Shown here: positions 7,485 to 15,362 of the stretch, piece after piece
How the letters are laid out: every line of letters starts with the position of its first letter
How positions within the stretch are numbered: position 1 is the first letter of the stretch
NCBI GenBank assembly: GCA_017354415.1
Contig: JAFMQY010000008.1
Span: forward strand, 1 to 42,641
Direction of reading: 5' to 3'
DNA length: 42,641 nucleotides
Origin: Nocardioides sp.
GTDB taxonomy: Bacteria; Actinomycetota; Actinomycetes; Propionibacteriales; Nocardioidaceae
Program-made: the position numbers and the translations under genes
The notes under the pieces: generated by a model
Seen by the model: only the letters and a program-made list of their open reading frames with translations
Database searches by the model: none
Told to the model about the DNA's origin: nothing

Positions 7485-8879
7485 TCAGTGGATCAGCGGG
7501 GAGACCAGCTTCGCCAGCCGACTCTCGCGGCCGGTGCGCGCCTCCTCCTGGTCGGCCCACGTCATCGCCCGGAGCCCGGCGTTGATCCCCAGCCACCGGA
7601 ACGGCTCGGGCTCCCACGCCCGCGAGCGGTGGCCGACCCAGGGAAGCCGGGTCAGGTCCGTGTCGCGCTGCAGCACCAGGTCGGCGAGCGTCCGGCCGGC
7701 CAGGTTGGTCGTGCCGACGCCGTCGCCGACGTAGCCGCCGGCCCAGCCCAGTCCCGTGCCCCGGTCCAACCCCACCGACGCGGTCCAGTCGCGGGCGATG
7801 CCGAGCGCCCCACCCCACCGATGCGTGATCCGGGCGTCCCGGATCGCCGGGAAGAGGTCGACCAGGGCGGCGTGCAGGTCGTCGAACACCCGGTCGTTCC
7901 GGTCGAAACCCGGGCGGATGCGCGAGCCGAAGTGGTACGGCGCGCCGCGGCCGCCGAAGACCAACCGGTCGTCCGCGGTGCGCTGGCCGTAGATGATCAG
8001 GAGGCGATGGTCGGTGAAGGTCTCCCGACGGCGCAGCCCGATCTGGCCCCACACCTCCGTGGGGAGCGGCTCGGTGGCGATGATCAGCGAGTAGACCGGG
8101 ATCATCCGGCGCCGCTCGCCCTCGAGCGTGCGGGTGTAGCCCTCGGTCGCCCGGATCACGCACTCGGCACGCAGGACGCCGTGCCGGGTCACCACACCGC
8201 CAGGCTCGATCGCGATCGCGGGCGTCTGCTCGTGCAGCGTGACCCCCCGCCGTACGACGGCGTCGGCGAGGCCCCGGACCAGGCGCGCCGGGTGGATGGC
8301 CGCGCAGTCGGGCGTGTACGTCGCGCCGTGCACGCTGGTCGCCGCCAGCACGGCGCTCGCCTCTGCGGCGTCGAGGAGCCGGACGTCGTCTTCACCCAGT
8401 CCCCAGGACCGGGCCTGCTCGATGTCGGCTCGCGCCCGCGCCATCTGCGGCTCGGACCGGGCCAGCGAGATGGTGCCGCCCTTGGCCGCATGGGCGTCGA
8501 TGCCCTCCTCGGCCGCCGCAGCGAGCACCTCGTCGACGGTGCCGCGCATCGCCTCGTGCTGCGCGAGCGCGGCCGAGCGGGAGGACCGCTTCGCCAGGGA
8601 CTCCAAGGAGGAGGGGAACAGGGCGGAGCACCAGCCGCCGTTGCGGCCGCTCGCCCCGAAGCCCGCCGTCTCGGCCTCGAGCACGGTCACCCGCAGGGAG
8701 GGGTCGGCGCGGACCAGGTAGAGCGCGGTCCACAGCCCCGTGAAGCCCGCGCCCACCACGGCGACGTCGGTGTCCCGGTCTCCGGGCAGGGGCGGCCGGG
8801 GCGTCCAGTCGCCGGGAGCGGTCGCGTGCCACAGGGACAGCTCGCGGTACGCGACCCGCTCGCTCAGCGCACACCCCAC
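7485..8879 (-). CDS. FAD-dependent amine/amino-acid oxidoreductase (DAO family, PuuB-like)
   Basis: A 464-residue flavoprotein of the DAO/GlyOx family. The Rossmann dinucleotide motif VAVVGAGFTGLWTALYL lies near residue 38, followed by VTVLEAE and the GFGASGRNGGWC segment that typically contacts the flavin. Relatives include gamma-glutamylputrescine oxidase (PuuB) and other secondary-amine oxidases, and the neighbouring polyamine genes make an amine substrate likely. PuuB needs glutamylputrescine made by PuuA, and no puuA is present here, so I do not assign puuB. The GTG start lies 16 bp inside the end of the asnC gene, so the two are co-transcribed and probably coupled. Confidence 0.85.
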   Translation of the reverse strand: MGCALSERVAYRELSLWHATAPGDWTPRPPLPGDRDTDVAVVGAGFTGLWTALYLVRADPSLRVTVLEAETAGFGASGRNGGWCSALFPSSLESLAKRSSRSAALAQHEAMRGTVDEVLAAAAEEGIDAHAAKGGTISLARSEPQMARARADIEQARSWGLGEDDVRLLDAAEASAVLAATSVHGATYTPDCAAIHPARLVRGLADAVVRRGVTLHEQTPAIAIEPGGVVTRHGVLRAECVIRATEGYTRTLEGERRRMIPVYSLIIATEPLPTEVWGQIGLRRRETFTDHRLLIIYGQRTADDRLVFGGRGAPYHFGSRIRPGFDRNDRVFDDLHAALVDLFPAIRDARITHRWGGALGIARDWTASVGLDRGTGLGWAGGYVGDGVGTTNLAGRTLADLVLQRDTDLTRLPWVGHRSRAWEPEPFRWLGINAGLRAMTWADQEEARTGRESRLAKLVSPLIH

Positions 8880-9331
8880 GAGTAGGTCTGCTTGCGCAGC
8901 TTGAGGTACATGAACGTCTCGGTGGCGTCGACGCCGCTGATCCGGCGGATCTTGTTCGAGATCACCTCGAGCAGGTGCTCGTCGCTCTCGCAGACGACCT
9001 CGACCAGCACGTCGTACACACCGGCGGTGATCACCACGTAGTCGACCTCCTCGAGGTCGGCCAGGGCGTCGGCGACGGGTTCCATCGGGCCGTTCACCCG
9101 GATCCCGACCATCGCCTGCCGGGCGAACCCGAGCTCCAGGGGGTCGGTCACGGCGACCACCTGCATGACGCCGGAGTCGATCAGGCGCTGCACGCGTTGC
9201 CTGACGGCTGCCTCGGAGAGGCCGACCACCTTCCCGATCGCGGCGTACGAACGTCGGCCGTCAGCCTGCAGCTGCTCGATGATGGCCTTGGAGACGTCGT
9301 CGAGGGCTGCCCGAGGCTGCTTCTTCGTCAC
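8864..9331 (-). CDS. Lrp/AsnC family transcriptional regulator
   Basis: A 155-residue regulator with an N-terminal winged helix-turn-helix (DVSKAIIEQLQADGRRSYAA, then IGKVVGLSEAAVRQRVQRL) and a C-terminal RAM/ligand-binding domain (about residues 70-150; VDYVVITAGVYDVLVEV is typical). Such proteins form octamers and respond to amino acids or related amines. It is divergent from the polyamine importer and leads the operon with the FAD oxidoreductase, so it is the natural local regulator of polyamine use. The GTG is preceded by CAGCAT with a 6-nt gap, a weak leaderless-type promoter. Confidence 0.92.
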   Translation of the reverse strand: MTKKQPRAALDDVSKAIIEQLQADGRRSYAAIGKVVGLSEAAVRQRVQRLIDSGVMQVVAVTDPLELGFARQAMVGIRVNGPMEPVADALADLEEVDYVVITAGVYDVLVEVVCESDEHLLEVISNKIRRISGVDATETFMYLKLRKQTYSWGVR

Positions 9332-9372
9332 GGCCTTATGCTGTCAGCACAGAACACCTCCGGTCCAGCACC

Positions 9373-9421
9373 GTGATTCGCAGGATTTCGTCGTCCTGTG
9401 GCATTTTGTGTGCGGAATCAC
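9373..9421. promoter_or_regulatory. Inverted repeat between asnC and potD, candidate AsnC operator
   Basis: GTGATTCGCA (9373-9382) faces TGCGGAATCAC (9411-9421), whose complement is GTGATTCCGCA; they differ by one inserted C. The right half is 8 of 9 identical to the motif GAATCCGCA found before the other polyamine genes. It lies in the divergent promoter region of asnC and potD. Confidence 0.5.
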
Positions 9422-9478
9422 TTGTGACCACCCCCTCTACATGACACGATCCGGGCTGGATCAGCGCAAGGAGTACAG

Positions 9479-10666
9479 ATGGCAGAAGGACCCGGTCGAC
9501 CGGGCCTCTCGCGGCGCACCGTGTTACGGGGAGCAGGAGGTGTGGCGTTCGTCGGCGCGAGCCTGGCGGCCCTCAAGCTCCCTTTCTTCTCCGTGGACGG
9601 CGCCCAGCAGGACCCGAGGACGTGCAGGGCCACTGACGTCTCGGCCACGGACAAGCGGCTGATCATCTCGAACTGGCCGGAGTACATCGACCCGATCCAC
9701 AAGCCGAACTCCACGGTGTCGGTCTTCGAGCAGCGGACCGGGATCTCGGTGGACTACACCGACGACATCAACGACAACTCCGAGTTCTACGCCAAGGTCA
9801 AGAACCAGCTCGGGTCGTGCCAGTCGATCAACCGGGACATGATCGTCATGACCGACTGGATGGCCGCCCGGATGATCGGACTGGGCTGGATCCAGCCGCT
9901 CGACGCCAGCAAGATGCCCAACCTCCACAAGAACCTCATCCCGCGGCTGCGCAACAGGCCCTGGGATCCGGACCTGAAGTACCACGCGCCCTGGCAGAGC
10001 GGCCTGACCGGCATCGCCTACAACGCCGACCGTACCGGCGAGGTGAAGAGCTTCTCCGAGCTGCTCACCCGCTCCGACCTGCACGGGAAGATCACCCTGC
10101 TGACCGAGATGCGGGACACCATGGGGTTCATGCTCCGTACGGTCGGGGCAGACCCGGACAAGTTCACCGACACCCAGTGGCAGAACGCCCTCGACTCACT
10201 GAGCAAGGCCGTCGCCGACGGGCAGGTCCGGTCGTTCAACGGCAACGACTACCTCAACGACCTGGCGTCCGGGAACACCCTGGCGTGCGCGGCGTGGTCG
10301 GGCGACGTGATCCTCGCCCAGGCGGACAACCCGAACATCAAGTTCGTCACGCCTGAAGAGGGCCTCTCGCTCTGGGCGGACAACATGCTGGTCCCGAACC
10401 TGGCCCAGCACCAGGCGAACGCCGAGAAGTGGATCGACTACTACTACGAACCCGACGTAGCCGCGAAGCTCGCCGACTGGAACTACTACATCTGTCCTGT
10501 GCAGGGTGCGCAGGAAGTGATGCTCAAGCTCGACAAGCCTGCGGCGAAGAGCCCGCTGATCTTCCCGACCGACGAGATGCTGGCCAACACGTGGGGCTTC
10601 ATGGCGCTCAACGACCAGCAAGAGATCCAATACGAAAGGGACTGGGCCGATGTCACATCTGGCTGA
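9479..10666 (+). CDS. Polyamine ABC transporter, substrate-binding protein with Tat signal (PotD-like)
   Basis: A 395-residue extracellular binding protein of the spermidine/putrescine type. The N-terminus has a twin-arginine signal (SRRTVLRG, residues 11-18) and a hydrophobic segment. The body begins like PotD, with LIISNWPEYIDP near residue 60 and VSVFEQRTGISVDY. Unlike most Gram-positive binding proteins it shows no lipobox Cys after the signal, so it may be held by an uncleaved signal or be freely secreted. The start is set by AAGGAG at 9468-9473. Its end overlaps the ATPase gene by 17 bp, and the unit continues through two permeases. Putrescine or spermidine is the likely ligand. Confidence 0.88.
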   Translation: MAEGPGRPGLSRRTVLRGAGGVAFVGASLAALKLPFFSVDGAQQDPRTCRATDVSATDKRLIISNWPEYIDPIHKPNSTVSVFEQRTGISVDYTDDINDNSEFYAKVKNQLGSCQSINRDMIVMTDWMAARMIGLGWIQPLDASKMPNLHKNLIPRLRNRPWDPDLKYHAPWQSGLTGIAYNADRTGEVKSFSELLTRSDLHGKITLLTEMRDTMGFMLRTVGADPDKFTDTQWQNALDSLSKAVADGQVRSFNGNDYLNDLASGNTLACAAWSGDVILAQADNPNIKFVTPEEGLSLWADNMLVPNLAQHQANAEKWIDYYYEPDVAAKLADWNYYICPVQGAQEVMLKLDKPAAKSPLIFPTDEMLANTWGFMALNDQQEIQYERDWADVTSG

Positions 10667-11819
10667 GGACACCACCACAGTCGCGGCGGCCGAGGGGACA
10701 CCCGGCGCGGGTCTCGGACTCCGGGCGCTGACCAAGCAGTTCGCCAACTTCACGGCCGTGGACTCGCTCGACCTCGACGTCCCCACCGGGTCGTTCTTCG
10801 CGCTGCTCGGCCCGTCCGGCTGCGGCAAGACCACGACCCTGCGGATGGTCGCCGGCCTCGAGACGCCCACGTCCGGCACCATCCACCTGGCGGGCAAGGA
10901 CATCACCCACCAGAAGCCCTATCGCCGTCCGGTGAACACCGTGTTCCAGAACTACGCGCTGTTCCCGCACCTCGACATCTTCGAGAACGTCGCCTTCGGC
11001 CCACGTCGCCGCAAGGTCGCCGGGATCGACGCCGAGGTCCACCGGATGCTGGAGCTCGTCGAGCTGACCAGCCAGACGCGCAAGGTTCCGGCCCAGCTCT
11101 CCGGTGGACAGCAGCAGCGGGTGGCCCTGGCCCGGGCGCTGATCAACAAGCCCGAGGTTCTTCTCCTCGACGAGCCGCTCGGAGCTCTCGACCTCAAGCT
11201 GCGGCGCCAGATGCAGATCGAGCTCAAGCGGATCCAGACCGAGGTCGGCATCACGTTCATCCACGTCACCCACGACCAGGAGGAGGCCATGACCATGGCC
11301 GACACCATCGCGGTGATGAACGCCGGTGTCATCGAGCAGATGGGTGCCCCCGACGACCTCTACGAGAACCCCCGCACGACGTTCGTGGCCAACTTCCTGG
11401 GCCAGTCGAACCTGATCGACGGCACCATCCGGTCCCGCGACGGCGACATGACCCGGGTCGACATGCACGGCATCATGGTCTCGGTCCCGCGCGAACGCAC
11501 CCACGCCACCGATTCGCGGGGCTGGGTGGGCATCCGGCCGGAGAAGGTCCTGATCGGCGAGGAGGGCGAGGCCCTCGACGCACCCGGCAACACGATCCCC
11601 GGGGGCGTCATCAGCGACGTCAGCTTCGTCGGGGTCAGCACCCAGTACCTCGTGCGGATGCCGTGGGGCCAGGAGCTCCAGGTCTTCGAGCAGAACACCG
11701 GCCGCCGTCGGATCTTCCGCACCGGCGACCGCGTCGAGCTCTCGTGGCGCCCCGAGTACGCGTTCGTGCTCGACCACGCCCAGGACGCTTCGGCCGGCTC
11801 CCAGATCGACGACGAGTGA
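10650..11819 (+). CDS. Polyamine ABC transporter, ATP-binding protein (PotA-like)
   Basis: A 389-residue ATPase that powers the importer encoded around it. It has Walker A GPSGCGKTT (about residue 51), the Q-loop in FQNYALFPH, the signature LSGGQQQRVALARAL, Walker B VLLLDEPLGALD and the H-loop in VTHDQEEA. A C-terminal TOBE-like extension (about residues 250-375) is typical of PotA and related proteins and is often regulatory. It starts within the binding-protein gene and ends 10 bp before the first permease. Confidence 0.92.
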   Translation: MSHLAEDTTTVAAAEGTPGAGLGLRALTKQFANFTAVDSLDLDVPTGSFFALLGPSGCGKTTTLRMVAGLETPTSGTIHLAGKDITHQKPYRRPVNTVFQNYALFPHLDIFENVAFGPRRRKVAGIDAEVHRMLELVELTSQTRKVPAQLSGGQQQRVALARALINKPEVLLLDEPLGALDLKLRRQMQIELKRIQTEVGITFIHVTHDQEEAMTMADTIAVMNAGVIEQMGAPDDLYENPRTTFVANFLGQSNLIDGTIRSRDGDMTRVDMHGIMVSVPRERTHATDSRGWVGIRPEKVLIGEEGEALDAPGNTIPGGVISDVSFVGVSTQYLVRMPWGQELQVFEQNTGRRRIFRTGDRVELSWRPEYAFVLDHAQDASAGSQIDDE

Positions 11820-11829
11820 GCGCCCCCGC

Positions 11830-12690
11830 ATGAGCGAGACCGTGCGCCGGAAGGGAATCACCGGCTACATCCTGCTCGCCCCGGCCGTCGTCTGGCTGGT
11901 GGCGTTCTTCCTGATCCCGTTCTACTCCCTGCTCGCGGCCAGCCTGTTCAACTCTGACGGGTCCGACTTCCGCGGCTACACGATGACCTACGAGTGGAGC
12001 AACTACTGGCACGCCATCCAGGACTACTACCCGCAGTTCATCAGGTCCCTGGTGTACGCCGGGTTCGCCACGTTCTTCTGCCTGATCCTCGGCTACGTGC
12101 TGGCCTACGCGATCGCGTTCAAGTCCGGGCGGTGGAAGAACCTGATGCTGGTGCTGGTGATCGCGCCGTTCTTCACCAGCTTCCTGGTGCGCACGCTCTC
12201 GTGGAAGCTGATCCTGGGGAACGACGGGGTCGTCGTGAACACCTTGCAGTTCCTGCACATCCTGGGCCCGAACGGCCACCTGCTGTACACGCCGTTCGCG
12301 GTGGTGATGGGCCTGACCTACAACTTCCTGCCGTTCATGGTCCTGCCGCTGTTCGCCAGCATCGACAAGATCGACTACCGGCTGATCGAGGCGTCCAACG
12401 ACCTGTACGCCAACCCGGTGGTCGGCTTCTTCAAGGTGACGTGGCCGCTGTCGCTGCCGGGGGTGGTGTCGGGCACGCTGCTCACGTTCATCCCGGCGGT
12501 CGGTGACTACATCAACGACGAGCTGCTCGGCAGCACGCAGACCCGGATGATCGGCAACACCATCCAGAGCCTGTTCACCGAAGCCAACGACTATCCGGCC
12601 GCGAGCGCGCTCTCGGTCATCCTGATGCTGATGATCGTGGTGATGGTCCTGTTCTACGTGAAGCGAGCCGGGACGGAGGACCTGCTGTGA
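11830..12690 (+). CDS. Polyamine ABC transporter, permease (PotB-like)
   Basis: A 286-residue inner-membrane permease with six predicted helices. The EAA-type cytoplasmic loop that docks on the ATPase is visible around IEASNDLYANPVVGFFKVTW, followed by PLSLPGVVSG. This is the PotB/PotH class of the spermidine/putrescine permeases. Its stop overlaps the start of the next permease. Confidence 0.9.
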   Translation: MSETVRRKGITGYILLAPAVVWLVAFFLIPFYSLLAASLFNSDGSDFRGYTMTYEWSNYWHAIQDYYPQFIRSLVYAGFATFFCLILGYVLAYAIAFKSGRWKNLMLVLVIAPFFTSFLVRTLSWKLILGNDGVVVNTLQFLHILGPNGHLLYTPFAVVMGLTYNFLPFMVLPLFASIDKIDYRLIEASNDLYANPVVGFFKVTWPLSLPGVVSGTLLTFIPAVGDYINDELLGSTQTRMIGNTIQSLFTEANDYPAASALSVILMLMIVVMVLFYVKRAGTEDLL

Positions 12691-13571
12691 TGCGGTGGCT
12701 GCAGAGCAAGGTCGTCCTGATCCTCGGGATCCTGGTGCTCGTCTACACCTTCGTCCCGATCTCCGTGGTCGTGGTGATGAGCTTCAACAAGCTCCCGAGC
12801 GAGCAGTCGAAGATCTACCGGTTCAACCAGTTCACCCTCGACAACTGGCTGCACCCGTGCACCGACCCCAGCATGTGTCAGGCCCTGGGCCGCAGCATCG
12901 AGATCGGTCTGCTGGCGACGCTCGGGGCGACGATCCTCGGCACCCTGGCGGCCTTCGCACTGGTGCGCCACTCGTTCGTGGGCAGGTCGTCGACCAACGT
13001 GCTGATCTTCCTGCCGATGGCGGCGCCGGAGATCGTGATGGGCTCCTCGCTGCTGGCGCTGTTCGTCTCGGCCGGCTTCGCCGGCCAGCTCGGGTTCACG
13101 ACGATCCTGATCGCGCACATCATGTTCTGTCTGTCGTTCGTGATCGTCACGGTCCGGTCCCGGCTGGCCGGCCTCAGCGACACCCTCGAACAGGCGGCGA
13201 TGGACCTCTATGCGACCCCGCAGCAGACGTTCTGGAAGGTGACGTTCCCGCTGGTCTTCCCCGGGATTCTCGGCGCTGCCCTGCTGAGCTTCTCTCTGTC
13301 GTTCGACGACTTCATCATCACGAACCTCAACGCCGGCAACACCACCACCTTCCCGATGTACGTCTGGGGCGTCTCGCGCAAGACGATCCCGATGCAGATC
13401 AACGTCGTCGGCACGGTGATGCTGATCGTGTCGGTGCTGATCGTGGTCGGTGGTGAGGTGCGCAACCGTCGTCGGACCCGGGCCCTGGCCGGCCCGTCGC
13501 CGGCCCGCCGGGACTCGGTCGTCGCGGCAGCCGGCGCACGCTCGAGTGCCGGAGGCCTCGAGGCGGTCTGA
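12687..13571 (+). CDS. Polyamine ABC transporter, permease (PotC-like)
   Basis: A 294-residue second permease of the importer, with six predicted helices and the EAA loop around LEQAAMDLYATPQQTFWKVT, then FPLVFPGILGA. The end SLSFDDFIITNLNAG is typical of PotC. The start is GTG at 12687 or the adjacent ATG at 12690; GGAGGA at 12675-12680 suits either. The C-terminal 30 residues are polar and basic. It is the last gene of this transporter unit; a hairpin follows at 13611. Confidence 0.9.
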   Translation: MMRWLQSKVVLILGILVLVYTFVPISVVVVMSFNKLPSEQSKIYRFNQFTLDNWLHPCTDPSMCQALGRSIEIGLLATLGATILGTLAAFALVRHSFVGRSSTNVLIFLPMAAPEIVMGSSLLALFVSAGFAGQLGFTTILIAHIMFCLSFVIVTVRSRLAGLSDTLEQAAMDLYATPQQTFWKVTFPLVFPGILGAALLSFSLSFDDFIITNLNAGNTTTFPMYVWGVSRKTIPMQINVVGTVMLIVSVLIVVGGEVRNRRRTRALAGPSPARRDSVVAAAGARSSAGGLEAV

Positions 13572-13610
13572 GCGGAGCAGGGCCGAGCAGGCCGAGCACA
13601 AGCCGAGCAG

Positions 13611-13635
13611 GGGTGTGCGAGGAACGAGCACGCCC
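13611..13635 (+). terminator. Hairpin with GAGGAACGA loop after the importer operon
   Basis: Stem GGGTGTGC (13611-13618) pairs with GCACGCCC (13628-13635), with one G.U pair and loop GAGGAACGA. It lies 39 bp after the potC-like stop. There is no T tract, as is common in high-GC Actinobacteria. A hairpin with the identical loop follows the GNAT gene at 36839. Confidence 0.5.
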
Positions 13636-13698
13636 TGGGTCGCGTCTCTGGAGCCGGAGGCCGATGTCTCATCAGCCCCATCCGTCACACCGCGTAGG

Positions 13699-13770
13699 CA
13701 CTCCCGTCGCTTCTCATGGGTTGTAGCACCCGAGAAGCGACGGGATACCCGGTGAGCCGGGTATCCCGAC
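13699..13770 (+). repeat. 72-bp two-hairpin intergenic repeat, copy 1
   Basis: Identical at 61 of 72 positions, without gaps, to 41663-41734. Hairpin 1 is a perfect 13-bp stem (13703-13715 with 13732-13744, 16-nt loop). Hairpin 2 is a perfect 12-bp stem (13741-13752 with 13757-13768, loop TGAG). They share bases 13741-13744. This copy sits between convergent genes, after the PotABCD-like operon and before the aminotransferase 3' end. Confidence 0.75.
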
Positions 13771-13793
13771 GGGCAGCGCGGCTCACCGACCCC

Positions 13794-15173
13794 TCAGAGG
13801 AGCGTGCCGGCCTGGGTCAGCACCTCGCGCAGGATCTGCTCCATCTCGTCGAAGTGCTCCTGGTCGCAGATCAGCGGGGGAGCGAGCTGGATGACGGGGT
13901 CGCCGCGGTCGTCGGCACGGCAGTACAGGCCCGCGTCGTACAGCGCCTTCGACAGGAACCCGCGGAGCAGCTTCTCGGACTCCTCGTCGTTGAAGGTCTC
14001 CTTGGTGTTCTTGTCCTTCACCAGCTCGATGCCGAAGAAGTAGCCGTCACCGCGGACGTCGCCGACGATCGGCAGGTCCTTGAGCTTCTCGAGCGTGCCG
14101 CGGAAGGCACTCTCGTTCTCGCGGACGTGCTCGTTGATCCGCTCCTTCTCGAAGATGTCGAGGTTGGCCATCGCGACGGCGGTGGAGACGGGGTGGCCGC
14201 CGAAGGTGTAGCCGTGCAGGAACGTCTGGGTGTCCTTGAGGAACGGCTCCATCAGCTTGTCGGAGGCGATCATCGCGCCCAGCGGCGCGTAGCCGGAGGT
14301 GATGCCCTTGGCGCAGGTGATCATGTCCGGCTGGTAGCCGTAGCGCTCGGCACCGAACATGTGACCGAGCCGTCCGAACGCGCAGATCACCTCGTCGCTG
14401 ACCAGTAGCACGTCGTACTCGTCGCAGATCTCGCGCACCCGGTCGAAGTATCCCGGGGGAGGCGGGAAGCAGCCGCCGGAGTTCTGCACCGGCTCGAGGA
14501 ACACGGCGGCAACGGTCTCGGGACCCTCGTTCTCGATCGCGACCGCGATCTCGTTGGCGGCCCAGAGGCCGAACTTCTTCTCGTCGTCCTCGAAGTACGG
14601 CGCCCGGTAGTAGTTGGTGTTCGGCACCCGGAAGGTCGACGGGACGAGCGGCTCGAACGGCGCCTTCATGCCGGGGAGGCCGGTGATCGACAGCGCGCCC
14701 TGGGGCGTGCCGTGGTAGGCGATCGCACGGCTGATCACCTTGTGCTTGTAGGGCTTGCCGACGAGCTTGAAGTAGTTCTTCGCGAGCTTCCATGCGGTCT
14801 CGACCGCCTCGCCGCCGCCGGTGGTGAAGAAGACGCGGTTGAGGTCACCCGGTGCGTAGCCGGCGACCCGCTCGGCCAGCTCGATGGCGTTGGGATGGGC
14901 GTAGGACCAGAGCGGCATGAACCCCAGCTGCTCGGTCTGCTTGGCGGCTGCCTCGGCGAGCTCCCTGCGGCCGTGGCCGAGCTGGCTCACGAAGAGGCCG
15001 GCCAGACCGTCGAGGTAGCGCTTGCCGTTCACGTCGTAGATGTAGGGACCTTCGCCGCGGACGATGATGGGCACGTCGGCGGAGTCGTAGGTCGAGTGGC
15101 GCGTGAAGTGCATCCACAGGTGGTCGCGCGCGGCCTGCTGGAGGTGGGCGTTGTCGTAGCTCTCGCCGGGCAT
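13794..15173 (-). CDS. Class III aminotransferase, putrescine/omega-amino-acid type (SpuC-like)
   Basis: A 459-residue PLP enzyme of the class III (omega) aminotransferases. It is cytosolic and probably moves the amino group of putrescine or a related diamine to pyruvate or 2-oxoglutarate, giving 4-aminobutanal. The PLP Lys is in MITCAKGITSGYAPLGA. The Asp that contacts the pyridine N is in LLVSDEVICAFGRLG, and the cofactor-phosphate region is TGGGEAVETAWKLA. The frame is open to 15236; the ATG at 15173 (MPGESYDNAHLQ) with CAGGA upstream is preferred because it gives the usual family N-terminus. It is divergent from the amidohydrolase, and a GAATCCGCA motif lies upstream. The true amine substrate is not provable from sequence. 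Confidence 0.85.
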   Translation of the reverse strand: MPGESYDNAHLQQAARDHLWMHFTRHSTYDSADVPIIVRGEGPYIYDVNGKRYLDGLAGLFVSQLGHGRRELAEAAAKQTEQLGFMPLWSYAHPNAIELAERVAGYAPGDLNRVFFTTGGGEAVETAWKLAKNYFKLVGKPYKHKVISRAIAYHGTPQGALSITGLPGMKAPFEPLVPSTFRVPNTNYYRAPYFEDDEKKFGLWAANEIAVAIENEGPETVAAVFLEPVQNSGGCFPPPPGYFDRVREICDEYDVLLVSDEVICAFGRLGHMFGAERYGYQPDMITCAKGITSGYAPLGAMIASDKLMEPFLKDTQTFLHGYTFGGHPVSTAVAMANLDIFEKERINEHVRENESAFRGTLEKLKDLPIVGDVRGDGYFFGIELVKDKNTKETFNDEESEKLLRGFLSKALYDAGLYCRADDRGDPVIQLAPPLICDQEHFDEMEQILREVLTQAGTLL

Positions 15174-15240
15174 GCGTATCGGATCCTGTTCATCTGGTCG
15201 TGTCCTGCCATCATGATGCCCGGAATGTGCCCACACAAGC

Positions 15241-15280
15241 GAATCCGCAGTGTTTTCGCCAGTTCGTCACTGAATCCGAA
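15241..15280. promoter_or_regulatory. GAATCCGCA motif plus near copy, upstream of aminotransferase and amidohydrolase
   Basis: Exact GAATCCGCA at 15241-15249 (followed by GTG) and GAATCCGAA at 15272-15280 (preceded by CACT). The exact motif recurs before the aldehyde dehydrogenase and gabT. It is a candidate binding site for a shared polyamine regulator. Confidence 0.5.
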
Positions 15281-15317
15281 GGTCCACCGAGACGTGCGCG
15301 GCTGATAGGAATGCGCC

Positions 15318-15362
15318 ATGACGCGTGACGACCACGCCGGACCCCGGATCCAGGCCCGCTGA
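15318..15362 (+). CDS. Possible 14-codon leader ORF of the amidohydrolase
   Basis: ATG at 15318 reads MTRDDHAGPRIQAR and stops at TGA 15360-15362, where TGATG gives the amidohydrolase start at 15362. TAGGAA lies 6 nt before the ATG, so it could start a leaderless message. The amidohydrolase itself has only a weak CAGG before its start, which makes reinitiation or coupling from this small ORF plausible. No homology is recognised; the peptide may have no function of its own. Confidence 0.4.
   Translation: MTRDDHAGPRIQAR

Noticed and set aside
7485-8879. Naming the FAD oxidoreductase puuB
   Set aside because: DAO-family members are too broad, and the glutamylputrescine synthetase needed for PuuB is not in the window.
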